From the NCBI RefSeq assembly GCF_041381155.1, contig NC_091141.1:27959828-28023827 (forward strand): DNA of 64,000 nucleotides, given 5' to 3'. Positions 12,255 to 23,699 of this stretch are shown here, one piece after another (the stretch's first letter is position 1; each line of letters opens with the position of its first letter). The notes under the pieces were generated by a model. It saw only the letters and a program-made list of their open reading frames with translations, did not search any database and had not been told where the DNA came from. Both the position numbers and the translations under genes were made by a program. This DNA is from Argopecten irradians (Eukaryota; Mollusca; Bivalvia; Pectinida; Pectinidae).

Positions 12255-13205
12255 AAACAAGAGGCCCATGGGCGACCATACAGTTCAAATACAGAATGAA
12301 ACAAAGACATATAAACACTATACATATTATATTAGCCCATCAGGCCATTGCAATCAGTCAGTGGTTTTATAAATTTGACATTTTAATCTATGAAGAGTTT
12401 TTGGTTTCATCAAATCTGTGAATTGTACAAAGAAATTTTTTTTAAATTCACAATTTTTGTAAAGGGCCTTAAGACCTTGAACCTATGAAGAGTATCTGGT
12501 TTCATCAAGTCTGTAAATTCAGAAAAAAGATTTTTAAAACTTGAGTCATTTTGACCCCTTTTAGCCCTGCCCCTAAGGCCGGCCAGGACCGATATGTATA
12601 TGATGTTAAAATGTTATATCAGGCTAATAATTATAACCAAGTTTAACTCATTTCCTATGAAAATTGAGTAAATAATGCTAATAGTTAATAGTCATGGAAA
12701 ATTTGTTAATAATTAAGACTCAATGGCCATTCATACTGATAATTCTGACAATATTTGACTTATTCCCTATTACAAATGACCAAATAATTCTCGAAAATGT
12801 GTTTTCCTACTATAAACTATAGAAAACTTGACCCTCTCTCCAGGGGGAAACGTGAGACCACAGGGTCATAGAATTCACAAGTTTCGTAAAGGACTTAAAA
12901 CCTTTATATCTTTGAAGAGTATTTGATTCTACCACTACTGGAATTTCAGAAGAAGATTTTTGAAGTTCTAGCCTATTTGACACCTTTTGGCCCCATCTCT
13001 CGGCCTCTTGGGGCTGGGATCATAAAATTCACATTTTGGTTGACCTTTGGCCATGTAAGGTTTATGCAAAATTCCAACAAATTTGGTTAAGCAGTTTTGG
13101 AGATGTCAAAAATGTAAATTGTTCATCGCCATACAATGCATGACGAGGAAAAAAGGCAATTAGAATATAGGCCACTTGAGACTTCGTCTCAGGTGACCTA
13201 AAAAA
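12255..13205 (+). mobile_element. Long non-coding dispersed repeat, GAGGCCCATGGGC type
   Basis: It begins AACAAGAGGCCCATGGGCGA and ends CTCAGGTGACCTAAAAAAAC. Internal blocks recur as diverged tandem units (ATGAAGAGT...GGTTTCATCAA at 12,389, 12,485 and, more weakly, 12,913). No coding capacity is visible. A relative with a similar end (GGGTCAGATGACCTAAAAAG) lies at 16,535-16,880. From memory, repeats with these ends are widespread in bivalve genomes. Confidence 0.5.
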
Positions 13206-14450
13206 ACAACCATATTACACAATCAGGCAATATTTTTGAATTAATATATACAGGCCTACAGGTATATCAACAGCAGATAATTACCGCTGCAGTACTGCTT
13301 CCAATAATCAAGATAATTGAGATAACCCTGGTATATACTGACCATGTTGTTCTGGAACCTCGACACTGTGAAGCCAAGATTTTAATAATATATGTACAGC
13401 TTTATATGTATTGCATTTCGACGATTAACATCAACACATAATCACAAATAGAATGTGACAGCAAGAAAAAAACCATTTACATTACTTAAACAATCTTTAA
13501 AAGAATGATAACACCACATTTTCCAAAACAATACACAATGTATAGTTTTTAGATCGAAGTCAGTACAATTCAAACTGATATAACAATACATTTACACTGG
13601 TCTAGAATTCAATGCAGGATACAGAAGCTCACAATTACATATACATTGTATATTGTACATGACTGTATTTATGATATTTTCAAGACTGAATGTCTAGAAC
13701 ATATGAACAAAGTCAGACAAATAAAAAAAGTTTATAAAGAATGGATACAAACAAATAAAAAAGTTTATCAGAAATGGATATAAACAAATATAAATTATCA
13801 ATTTTGTTGTAGGAATTATTTTAAAAGGAATCTTTTTTGGCAATAGGAATATTGACAACACATGGAAATCAATGATCGATGTTGACGGTATATGTTTATT
13901 AAAAACAGGTAAAACTAACAAAGAGTAGGAATAACTCTGAATTATCATATAATTAATGGCAATTGTTGATTGCAGTTCATAATGAAGATATCATGAAAAT
14001 TGATATTTAACCTAGTGGAGTTTATCACATTTTTACTAGAAAGTGAGAATTCAATGTCTGTGTGAACTTACAGAAAACCTGATTAGGTAAACTTGTGTGA
14101 CAATAAAACCTACATGCTGAATTTTTCAATACAAGAACAACCTACATTTATTATAAGTCTGGCATAACGATAGACATCAGCCTGTGATTCAACTATATTT
14201 ACATTCACTAGCAACTTTTACTATATAAACTAACCAAGGCAAAGTGAAGTCTATGGTGGTATAACTGACACCCAAAACGTGACAACTATGATGTCATAAA
14301 TGTTGACATGGTAACATTAACTGAACACCGTCAAAATGGCTGTTCCCTCTTGTGGATTAAATCATCGTGATAAATAGTTTTCTTGGTCAAACTTAAACAA
14401 TGTTAATGCAGATCGAGACCCGAAAATGAGTCAATAGCGTAAATATAAGT

Positions 14451-14625
14451 ATTAAACTATCTTCCTATGGCATCTATCAGGTCTATATAGATGCCAGAGA
14501 TTTGCAGGCAATCTTTATAATGCGCCATCGCATATCATAGAGATTTTAATTACCTGCTAAGCTCTGGCATTTATAATATAGTCCAAAGATGCCATAGGAA
14601 GACAGTTTAATGCTTAAATAATAAA
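14451..14625. repeat. Hairpin-forming inverted repeat element
   Basis: Outer arms AAACTATCTTCCTATGGCAT and AGATGCCATAGGAAGACAGT are complementary. Inner arms CTATATAGATGCCAGAGATT and TGCTAAGCTCTGGCATTTAT continue the pairing. The AGTATTAAA/TTTAATGCTT ends suggest a TIR-type MITE of about 170 bases. Confidence 0.6.
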
Positions 14626-15647
14626 ACAATTAAGCTAGAACTGTACCTGCTATACCTGTTAACCTATAATACTACCCTGCCCCCCTCCTTCAGTATACCT
14701 GTTACCATAAAAACCCTATTGCAGTTTTAATTCAGCTTAATCAGACAATATTGAAATTTTGACCAATCAAACTCAAAAATCTTCTTTTTGTTTCCATGGT
14801 AACTAATATTAAACCAAGAGTTATGTAAAATAATAAAAATCAAAATGTTACATCACTTGCCCAGGTTAATCAATCCTATTGGAACAATGATCAAATATAA
14901 GTTGATGACAATTTTACAAAGCCTGTGTTTTATCCGTTTAACATCCTATCAATAAAAACTGTGTAAAGTGACCTGGTTACCATAGCAATCAAACTTTTCC
15001 GACATTGTAAACCCTAAACTTTGTTGTGTGGGCAATAACAACATAAATGATATGAACACTTGACAGTATACATTATAACATTACAGTTTTATAGATCTAT
15101 AGTTTTATAGATCTATAGTACATGTATATGAAGTTTATCAAATCTAACTAACAATGCTATGGCACCCACTCATGGGTAATATACATGTAACAATCATTCT
15201 CTTGTAACTCTACTATTCTCCATAGCACCATGGTCCAAGAGCACAAGCAGAAGTCTTGTATGTTTCTTTGGCACATTTAAAACAAGATACATTTTAATGA
15301 TTCTATTTACATAATACATTTTGTTTAAATTGTCCAAAAAACAGGAAGAGCGGCGTAGAAATCTCTCTGAATATACTTTAAGTTCTTTAACAATAAAATA
15401 TTGTTACCAGTTAAATTAAGAGATTTGGAGATGTAATGTGCATGTTGATATTTTTTCAGTATAACTACATGTACTTGAAAAACTAAGAGTGCATATATTC
15501 ATTTTATCTCATGTGGCATGCAAACTTACATAGTATATGAAATTAAAACCTAAAATTAAAACAAATCAAAACAATAAATAAAAAAAAAAAAAAAAAAAAA
15601 ACTTAGTACCTGGTACCATGCAATAATAAGTCTATATAAGCGTATTG

Positions 15648-18600
15648 TCACACATCCTGTAATACATGGTCAGTGAGGCCATTAGCCTCAGCAATCCGAT
15701 CCAGATGTTTAATATAAGAGTTCCTGTTCTCCATGAATGTGGGTACACGGGTGCCCTCCAGGTCAGCATAGCCCTTCAGACGCTCCACATCCTGATAGGC
15801 TACTTTACCAAGCCTCATCATCATATGAAAGTCAATCTGTCGGCGGTGTTTCAATATCTGAAGTGCTCCAGAAAGGTAAACTTGGTCCTTTGAAAATGCA
15901 CCTGTAAGAAAATTGAATGGAAACGTGATGGACCAAAAGATTCAAATCATAAAATTTTGGTGTTTCAAAAACTCATTAAACATTTTTATGTGCCTTAATG
16001 GTCATCTAATTATAATACAATAACACATATCACTGGGAACTCTAGATAAGAAAACACCTTAGCAAAAGTTGAAAGGTTTGAGCAGAACAACCCTAGTGCC
16101 CAACAAAGTCAATTTTTGTCCTTTAAAAATTACTAAAAATATAAGTGATATCTACAATATGGCATAGGGCAAAATTTGCAATGCTTTTAATTGCTGAAGG
16201 TAAACTAAGAAAATAACATACTCCTACACATATTCCTCCCTCTTTCTGAAGGCCAATATTTTTTCAGTGTAATAATTGGAATGATAATTGATAAATGTTT
16301 CTAAAGCACTTAAATTCCATCTTGAATCATATGAATATGATGGGTCAGGTATTTAGAATGAACTAAAAATGAAATTACAAATATATTTTCCTTCTTCAGT
16401 AAAAAAAAAAGGCTTAGCAAAAAATGCTAAAATGATCATTTTAGCAATTAATGTCTACCATTAGCAAAATGCCCAAAATGCTATCCATAGAGTGAGCACA
16501 GCATATAGTTGAACTCATGTACACAGTAAGTTGTTAAAAATTATATCCTAGCTATTTAACCAAAGTGACCTTGAATGAAGGTCAAGGTCATTCATTTCAA
16601 CAAACACTAAACCTGCATCTCGGCAGGCTACAGGCCCAATATCAGGTTTCGTTAAAAATGTTCAGCTTTTTTGACCGCTGTGACATTGAATGGCGATCAA
16701 CATCATTCATTTGAAAAACATAGGTAGACCTTTGTGCCAGCAAATGCTACAGGCTCAATTTGAGTACCCTTGGCCTTTCACTTATTGAGAAGAAGTAGTT
16801 TGAAAAAAAGTCAACAGACAGAACAAGCATGATGAATATTAGATCATACTGACCTTTTGGGTCAGATGACCTAAAAAGTCACTTCCTTAGATAAATTAGC
16901 CCTCAATAGACTTGATTGTGATCTTAGGGTAAAGTCCTTAGCAGAGCCTCGGGTTTAATCTATTTCTGTAGCACCTCAAATATCCTTACCCTGATCCTAT
17001 ATACCCTCACATAAAAGTGTATTTTTATATAATTGTGTATATCAAAGGTCAATGTGGGGTCACTGGCCTGTTTTGGTACCTTAATTACCTAATTAGTGGA
17101 CCTAGTATATGTATGTCATAAGAGAAAGAGTCAGTGCAAGCATCTTCTTAATTAAATGGAGGTCAGAGATCAAAATTTAGGTCATCTTGACATAGTATAT
17201 TAGCTTTGCTACACATTATTTCACCTAAAACCAAGTTATTCATCTGCATGTAGAAAAGGAAATAGAGTCTGAGCATGAAAATGCACGGTCAGGTGGATGA
17301 TGGACAGATAAAAAAATACAATTACGCTGTAACCCCCTGTTTTGCTCCATGTGGATATTAAAATTACCTCTTTCAGACAAAATGTTTATTTTAACTTAAC
17401 AAGAGTTAAAAATCATTTCCGAAGCAAGAATTATTGAAAATATACCATTTACTTAACCTACATATTATATATCAACTGTTTCATCTAGCACTGCACTTCA
17501 ACTGAAGGCGGTGTAGGTTCATTACATTTTCTGCCAGGGTGGTTTGGAAATAAACACAACAATTATCAACCAATCATAAGTTGGCTGTAGACAACAGATT
17601 TTACTGTTGTGACACCTTACCTGGTGTTGAGGTGTCCACCTGGCCACGTTTTGCACGAATGCAGTAATCCCATCGTACATGTGGATCATTAACGAAGCGA
17701 CCCAGATCTTTAAACAGATCCTTAAGGGACAGTTTGGAAGCCTTGTAAACCGTGTAGTACAGCAGTGCTGACCTCCATAGACAGGGGTTCTTACGGAACA
17801 ACACACTGTGCAGAGAGGCCAGCCCCTCCTCGGTAGGGTTCAGAGGTAACATGTCCAGTTCCTTACGGACTTTCCAGTTGTACCATGGTTGGTTTTTATT
17901 GTTATAACTTCGGACATAATGAGTGCCTGTTAAACAAATACAGATAAACTTTTTTTAATAAAAAGGAATTAATATTTCAACATAAAAATTGCTTTTCCCA
18001 TATCACAAATTAATTTATCTTATTAAAGTTTTTTCAATGGATATTGCTAAAATAAAAATTAATTTTCAGTTAAAATTTCAGACAGGGTAAGAATACTTGT
18101 TGTAAGAAATAAAAACATATTCAGAATATTACAAGAGGATGTAACTTGGCCCATCTTTTTTTAGATATTCGTCATGTGACTTCTACAACTGATGTTTTTG
18201 TCTGTTCAAGTATTATACATGTAGAAAGTAAATACATTATATCTGTATATTTTAAACTGTTATTCCCCAACAACACAAAATCTTATCAAATAAGGATAAC
18301 TCCTATTACATGTATATGAAATTGAATACCAACCAAGTTCATGTCGAAGAAGTCCCTCTACCCAATATTCCCTCAGATTACTAACACGCACATTGAGCTG
18401 AGGTTTGCCTTTGTGTCTGGTCATGGATCCCCTAGACAGAAGTTCCTCCGTCAAATTCACCACAATTTCTTTTTCAATTTCCTCTTTCCTAAGGTAGCGC
18501 TGCACCAAATTGTTTATCTGCCCCCGCGATATTATCTGACCACCAGTCTCTGCCTCAAAGTTCTCATAGCTTCCGTATTGATCAATAGCTCGTTCCATTA

Positions 18601-19592
18601 TCAAAATTGCCTTATGTAAAAAAAAAAAAAAAAATGAAATTGAAATTTTTAAACAAAATTTTCATTTACTTGTTTGATCCTTGTCATATCATTTACCGTT
18701 TTCGCTTCACAAACTTTTTGCTTGTTAGCAATACAGAGAGTAAAAACAATAAATTACTATTATATGTAGGTTATACAAGTATTTTCCTAGAACTGAAATT
18801 AATTAAAGCATAATGTCAGTTACTTATTCAAGCAGTTCATGAGGCAATAGTTTTGCCAGGCAATATATTTTGAATGATATTCTTAAGTGGCTGAATAAAT
18901 TAGGTGAAAGAAATGCAAGATTTAAAATTTGTTGTGCAAGTTGAAGAAAATCCATTATTGAACCTAATTTGACATACCTGCGGTATTAGCTTGTCTGAAG
19001 CTACACTAACTTTCTCTAATACTTCAGCATCAGCTGGGAACTTATAAGTGAAGTATGGATTGTATTGACACTTCGCTCGCAGAAATCTTTCCTTCTCTGC
19101 CTTTTCATTTGCTGGTTTGATAGCAGCGAGAAGTGGAATTTTCTTTCTGCGTTCACTGGATGTTGGTTGGGATGACTCTGGTAGCTGTGCCGTTCTTTGT
19201 CTGCCCGGGGGTGTGGCTAATCGGTCTATAGAGGAAGACAGAGCTGTGCTACTCATAGACATGGGAGTATTTATAGAAGGTAGACGGAGACTTCCTGCCG
19301 TGCTGGGACGCTCACAGAGTCGGACTGATGATGCTGAATTCATGCCATAGTGAGGAGTATTACTGTTTTCAAACTTCGAGTCCAAAGCTGATGAAGATCT
19401 TACTTTCTGTCGACTGAGAGGTTTTATCACTTTGGGACATTTTTTGTTTTTTCTTTTCTTTTTCTTAAGAGCTTTAGCCGCAACATTACTAGGTTGTGCG
19501 AGGTTAAAACCTGATGGATTCATTGCTTGCTCCTTCATGTTTGTGGTATTACTAACTTCTGTAATGTTGTTCTTGTGCATAGCGACAGCCAT
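15648..19592 (-). CDS. MATCAP: Microtubule-associated tyrosine carboxypeptidase (MATCAP / KIAA0895 family)
   Basis: Four coding exons on the - strand: 19592-18978, 18610-18334, 17926-17621 and 15901-15648, giving 483 residues. The N-terminal ~150 residues are basic and Ser/Pro-rich (KKKKRKNKKCPKVIKP), probably disordered and suited to microtubule contact. The C-terminal ~300 residues match the DUF1704-type metallopeptidase domain. Visible blocks include YGSYENFEAETGG, LTEELLSRGSMT, the zinc motif HELGTH, NPTEEGLAS, LWRSALLYYTVYKAS, RWDYCIRAKRG and FSKDQVYL. In this family HExxxH supplies two zinc ligands and the catalytic Glu; I infer that a Glu in NPTEEG is the third ligand. The human enzyme removes the C-terminal tyrosine of alpha-tubulin. 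The intron after exon 2 splits the Gly codon inside HELGTH. All splice sites are GT-AG and the phases agree. A 5' untranslated exon is likely at 20,426. Confidence 0.9.
16535..16880 (+). mobile_element. Dispersed repeat in a MATCAP intron
   Basis: It contains AAAGTGACCTTGAATGAAGG, CAGGCTACAGGCCCAATATC, TTATTGAGAAGAAGTAGTTT and the end GGGTCAGATGACCTAAAAAG. The order and end motif are those I recall from a common bivalve repeat. It is non-coding and diverged. Confidence 0.45.
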
Positions 19593-19775
19593 GACTTAGA
19601 AAGTACAACCATTCATTAATCAAAGTCATTTTGTTAGGGATGACAAAGTGAAGATGGAATCTTGTACTTCTTTACCCTCTTCAATGCATTCCTGATGTTG
19701 AACATCCACATTCTGTTGAGTAACAGTAAGATCAACTCCTTATCAAAATGTTGGGACTTTTCGCTTAATCTTAAT
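19593..19775 (-). other. 5' untranslated part of the first MATCAP coding exon
   Basis: Reading the - strand, TTTTTTTTTATTTTAG ends at 19,776 and is a strong acceptor, so the exon that carries the start codon probably begins at 19,775. Stops lie in frame upstream of the ATG. Confidence 0.55.
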
Positions 19776-20425
19776 CTAAAATAAAAAAAAATGTAATAAT
19801 CAACAGAAAAATATGATCATTGACTGAATATTGAACTTTCAACTACTGTAAATGTATGGGTTTTAATTCATGTGTCAAGTTGTGAATTTGATGATTATGA
19901 TGATGATGATGGTGATGATATATACTTAACATGTACATGTAATGTCATATAGACCAACAAACATTGTTACATGGATAATGAAGTAACGAAGCTGCTGGTA
20001 ATTAATTCTGTTGGTTGTTAGAGGTGGTGGTGATGATCAGTGTCAATGATGACACAACAGCTACATTAAATCACACTTTAAACATAATTAGAGTAGATAG
20101 TCAACGCAAACATTAATGAACACTAGCTGGCAGGTAAAGATTTTAATTTGTTATAAAAATTAGAAATATCTTACTGCAATAAGTGAAAATTTAGATTCTA
20201 CAAATAGGACTAGCATCATATAATTTTGCTTAAACATTCAAATTTATGTACATACATATAAATAACAGCTGGCGATCAAGTACTGATTTTTTGTCGTTTG
20301 AAAATAACAGTATCAAATCCGATTGATCAGTATTCTAATACGATAAATGTAGATTAAACCTAAATGTGCTAATAACAACCTATCTAAATACACCCATGGT
20401 AACTAAAAATTGAAAACATACTTAC

Positions 20426-20470
20426 GTGTCCGTTTGGATCGAGAGCCGATATCCAAAAGGTCTAAATTAT
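20426..20470 (-). other. Likely 5' untranslated exon of MATCAP (3' edge supported only)
   Basis: On the - strand GGACAC is followed by the consensus donor GTAAGTATG, with the exon edge at 20,426. It would splice to 19,775. The transcription start is not visible, so the outer boundary is arbitrary. Confidence 0.4.
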
Positions 20471-21050
20471 GTTGATTCCCTATATATCAATGACCATGAC
20501 CTGGTGAAAAGCGGTGAATGGCATTGGCTAAATTTGAGGAGATTCAAGTCAGAAGGTTGCGAAAGTAAGAAACTCTGGTGTTAATAAATGCAATAATATT
20601 ATCATCCGAGCTTTTCTGTTGTTTTTCTACTGCATAACAACCTATACAGTCGTCAATAATTTTGTTAAAAGACAAAATATGGTTTTTGTTAACCTTAGCA
20701 ACCTTTCAAACGCACCGACCCGGAAGTTGTGAAACGTATTGTAAAAATGGATTCGGACGTCGTCCGGATATATTTCCAAAAATAGTACACGTATTTTAGA
20801 AAAGTGTGCTAATATAAGCCGCCGATCAGTTCTTCTTTTTAATATTGAAATGCAGATATTTTATTATTACATATTTGCTTTACAACTAATAATAAAATAG
20901 AACATAGGCCTATAAATGTAGTTCTGTTATGATGTCTAAAACCTGACAAGCTTACCTCTGTGGGTATCCGTACACCGGATCTTGGTATCGACGAGGCGGT
21001 GGCCGGTCAGTTTTGCAATATTTTCACAGTTTTAATGTAATTAATGTATC
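20471..21050. other. Presumed MATCAP promoter side; nothing specific seen
   Basis: No TATA box or other clear site was found. CpG-containing stretches at 20,710-20,770 and 20,960-21,005 are denser than the surrounding DNA. Confidence 0.3.
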
Positions 21051-21054
21051 TGTT

Positions 21055-21250
21055 AATGTATCTGTTGACTATCACTGCGCCAAACGTAAAACAGCGGAAG
21101 GAATACTCATTGTTAACATAGATTGTACAGAGAATCTTGCATTTGTTTGGTGTTGCAACTTGCAACCTCATTTTAGGCTATCAATATATATTTTCTTATA
21201 CTACCATTATTTAAAAAAAACCTTTAATTTGTTTTGAAGGTAGTGGGCCT
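21055..21250 (+). repeat. Right half of a family M1 element
   Basis: It contains CTATCACTGCGCCAAACGTA, AAACAGCGGAA and the terminal AGGTAGTGGGCCT followed by TTAA, aligning with the right half of the 49,972 copy. The left half is missing or too diverged to see. Confidence 0.6.
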
Positions 21251-21989
21251 TTAACGACAATGATTTACGTTTATACAAAAAGAATTAATATAAAGCTTGA
21301 TTGAAAATGGCAAATGGAACCTTCTGCTTGATTCTCTTCTGTCCATATTTAAATCATCCATTAATTTATTTTGCTCTTTACCTTCATTTTTTCTCTCCTT
21401 TCCATTTCTCTCTCTTTTCCCATTATTTTTCTGTTAGTCACATTTTTTTTTCTTCTTCAAATACTTTTGTGTGTGAGTGAGGCGAAACCATGCAGTCACA
21501 TTTCGTGTCTGAAAACGTACTTCGGGTATGATTTGGTACACTTGATATACATATTGTAACAAATATTTGTCTTAACTTAAACAAAACTTTAAATGTGGAA
21601 TTACTTTTCTTATAATTACTTTGTTAATTGTATTCATTGTTTTATCAATACGAGGTTCTTTATTGTACAGGTATTATACAACGGAGTGAGGCAGGCTTAG
21701 TTAATTCTCGTAATAGTAAGATAGAGATGAAATTCCTACTGAGATGTTTCCTTGTAATACACTGGATTTCTTTATGAAACGGTTCGTCATTTCCTAGGTG
21801 AATTTATGGAGACAATCTATGTTGCTCTTCTCCTAGCAGTGGATTTTCCTTGGTAGTGTTCCTACCTTCAAATGCTGGAATGTGAATCTTGATATCATAA
21901 TATCTAAATCAATGTCGGGACTCCACATATAGAAGGGATCAACGTTTTATGAAGCCTTTGTGTAGCATTTTCAATCCAAACGTTGTATA

Positions 21990-22640
21990 ATTGTATGGGA
22001 TTTATTGGATTGTAACAGACAACAAAGTGGCCGACAGGCAGCCATCTTTGATTCTGATAGATGAAGTTTGTTACCGCTGTTTCTCCGCAGGTACCTGATA
22101 GGCTCTGTCTCAAATTTCATGTGTAGACTTTCCATGAACCCAAGTTGTGCATGTTAAATTTTGGAATCTATTGAACAATACGATGACTGATAGGCACTTT
22201 TTGATAGACAACCATCGAAGATTTTGACAATTACAGTTTGTTATCACTGTTTCTCAGAAAGTACTTGAAAGGCTCTGTCTCAAATTTCATATGTAGACTT
22301 TCCATAATAAACCCTAGTTGTGCATATTAAATTTTGGAATCTCCATAATAAACCCTAGTTGTGCATATTAAATTTTGGAATCTATTGAACAACACAAGGA
22401 CTGATAGACACTTTTGATAGACAGCATCGAAGATTTTGACAATTACCGTTTGTTACCACTGTTTCTCAGACAGTACACGGGGATATTTCTCCAATTTCAC
22501 ACGTCGTTTTCAGTTTACCCATTTTTATGACAGGCAGCCATCTGGGAATTCGATAGTTGAAAATTGTTACCAATATTTTTCATACAGTACCTAAGCATAT
22601 GGCTTAGGTTTATATGTAGACTCCATTTGGGCTCTTCTTA
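21990..22640. repeat. Degenerate tandem repeat, about 165-bp unit
   Basis: The block GGCTCTGTCTCAAATTTCAT with GTAGACTTTCCAT occurs at about 22,100 and 22,271. CATCGAAGATTTTGACAATT occurs at about 22,214 and 22,427, and TGTTACCACTGTTTCTCAGA-like pieces occur at 22,069, 22,239, 22,451 and 22,568. A 45-base internal duplication (CCATAATAAACCCTAGTTGT) sits at 22,302 and 22,346. Three to four decayed units are present, with no coding signal. Confidence 0.6.
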
Positions 22641-22682
22641 TGCACATTACATTTTGAGTCACCTTTGGTTTAGACAACTTAA

Positions 22683-23034
22683 AGATGCTCCATAGCCGAC
22701 AGACTATAAATGATACTCATCATTGAACAATCATTGTTGTTAAATCGTGTATACATATGTCTACTTAACACAAAAACAATATAAAATAATTCATTTTGCT
22801 TTAGGTGCATGCACAATCAGCATTTCATTCCATAGGATATAGTGCCACGGGTTTTTTTTGGGATTGCAATTAGTTACATTTTATATTTTAACTGAAAGTA
22901 AAATTAGAAGCTCACACTTTTCAATGATGGTAATGGTGTAAAGTAATTAACTTTTGAAACTGAAGAAAATAGCTAAATCGTCTGCTCCTGTTTATGATAG
23001 AGAAAACATACCATTTGTCAATGATGGAGCATCT
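22683..23034 (+). mobile_element. TTAA-flanked short inverted-repeat element, family M2
   Basis: Bounded by TTAA at 22,679 and 23,035. The left end AGATGCTCCATAGCCGACAG pairs with the right end CAATGATGGAGCATCT. It is non-coding, about 350 bp. Related copies lie at 52,242 and 61,675. The TTAA flanks fit a piggyBac-type MITE. Confidence 0.7.
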
Positions 23035-23565
23035 TTAAGTTATATTAACCTCAAGTTGGAGAGAGCATACAGAAGGTCTTATTTGATTTAAGAAAATATG
23101 AAGTCTGTAGCCATTATATCGGAGAAAGAATTGAGTAGAAGTTTTTCAACAGTCAAATGCGTTTTTTATTTAGACCAGAAATATAAATTTAAAAATATAT
23201 TGGTCAGAAAACTTTATGGCTGATACCGTTACGACAACTGACGTTTCTTTCTGCTATTTTCAGAGCACCTTTAATTTGGGGACTCTTGCATTTCTAGGTT
23301 CTCCCTGGTCGTTTGTTGTAAATATGTCGTTTTGTGATGGGAAAGCAGGAATTCTATTTACAAGAAATATTATGTATATCCATCAGATGTTATCAAATGG
23401 TTTAATCAAAACATATAGATCATTCAATGGTATGTGCAACTGTCCCACTGAACCCCTTCTTTGTCGTGTATTGGTTCCAGTAGGGACTTCTATTTCCCCC
23501 TCACATCCATAAGAAAGATACAAATTAAGCTTACTAGTACTTCCTAGTTAGAAGATAGTTGTTTC

Positions 23566-23571
23566 TTTATT
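23566..23571 (-). terminator. Candidate poly(A) signal of channel subunit A
   Basis: AATAAA on the - strand, about 130 bases past the stop codon at 23,700. Confidence 0.4.
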
Positions 23572-23699
23572 TCTGCAACATTTTAAACTATCCTTTACCC
23601 AAATGAATTATTTGCATTGATATTATATAATGCGACCTCTATAATATTACTCTTGACCAGTTCCCAGTCGTATCTGCTGTTGTAGCGATATCTAGTATA

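Larger units (their letters stand above)
9277..15600. other. Repeat-rich DNA between two convergent genes; no gene recognised
   Basis: No open frame here has recognisable protein character. Part of it may be the 3' untranslated region of the - strand MATCAP gene, whose poly(A) site I could not place. It holds a dispersed repeat (11,945-12,130), a long repeat (12,255-13,205), a two-unit 36-bp tandem near 13,717-13,790, a hairpin element (14,451-14,625) and homopolymer A tracts at about 12,128 and 15,582. Confidence 0.6.
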
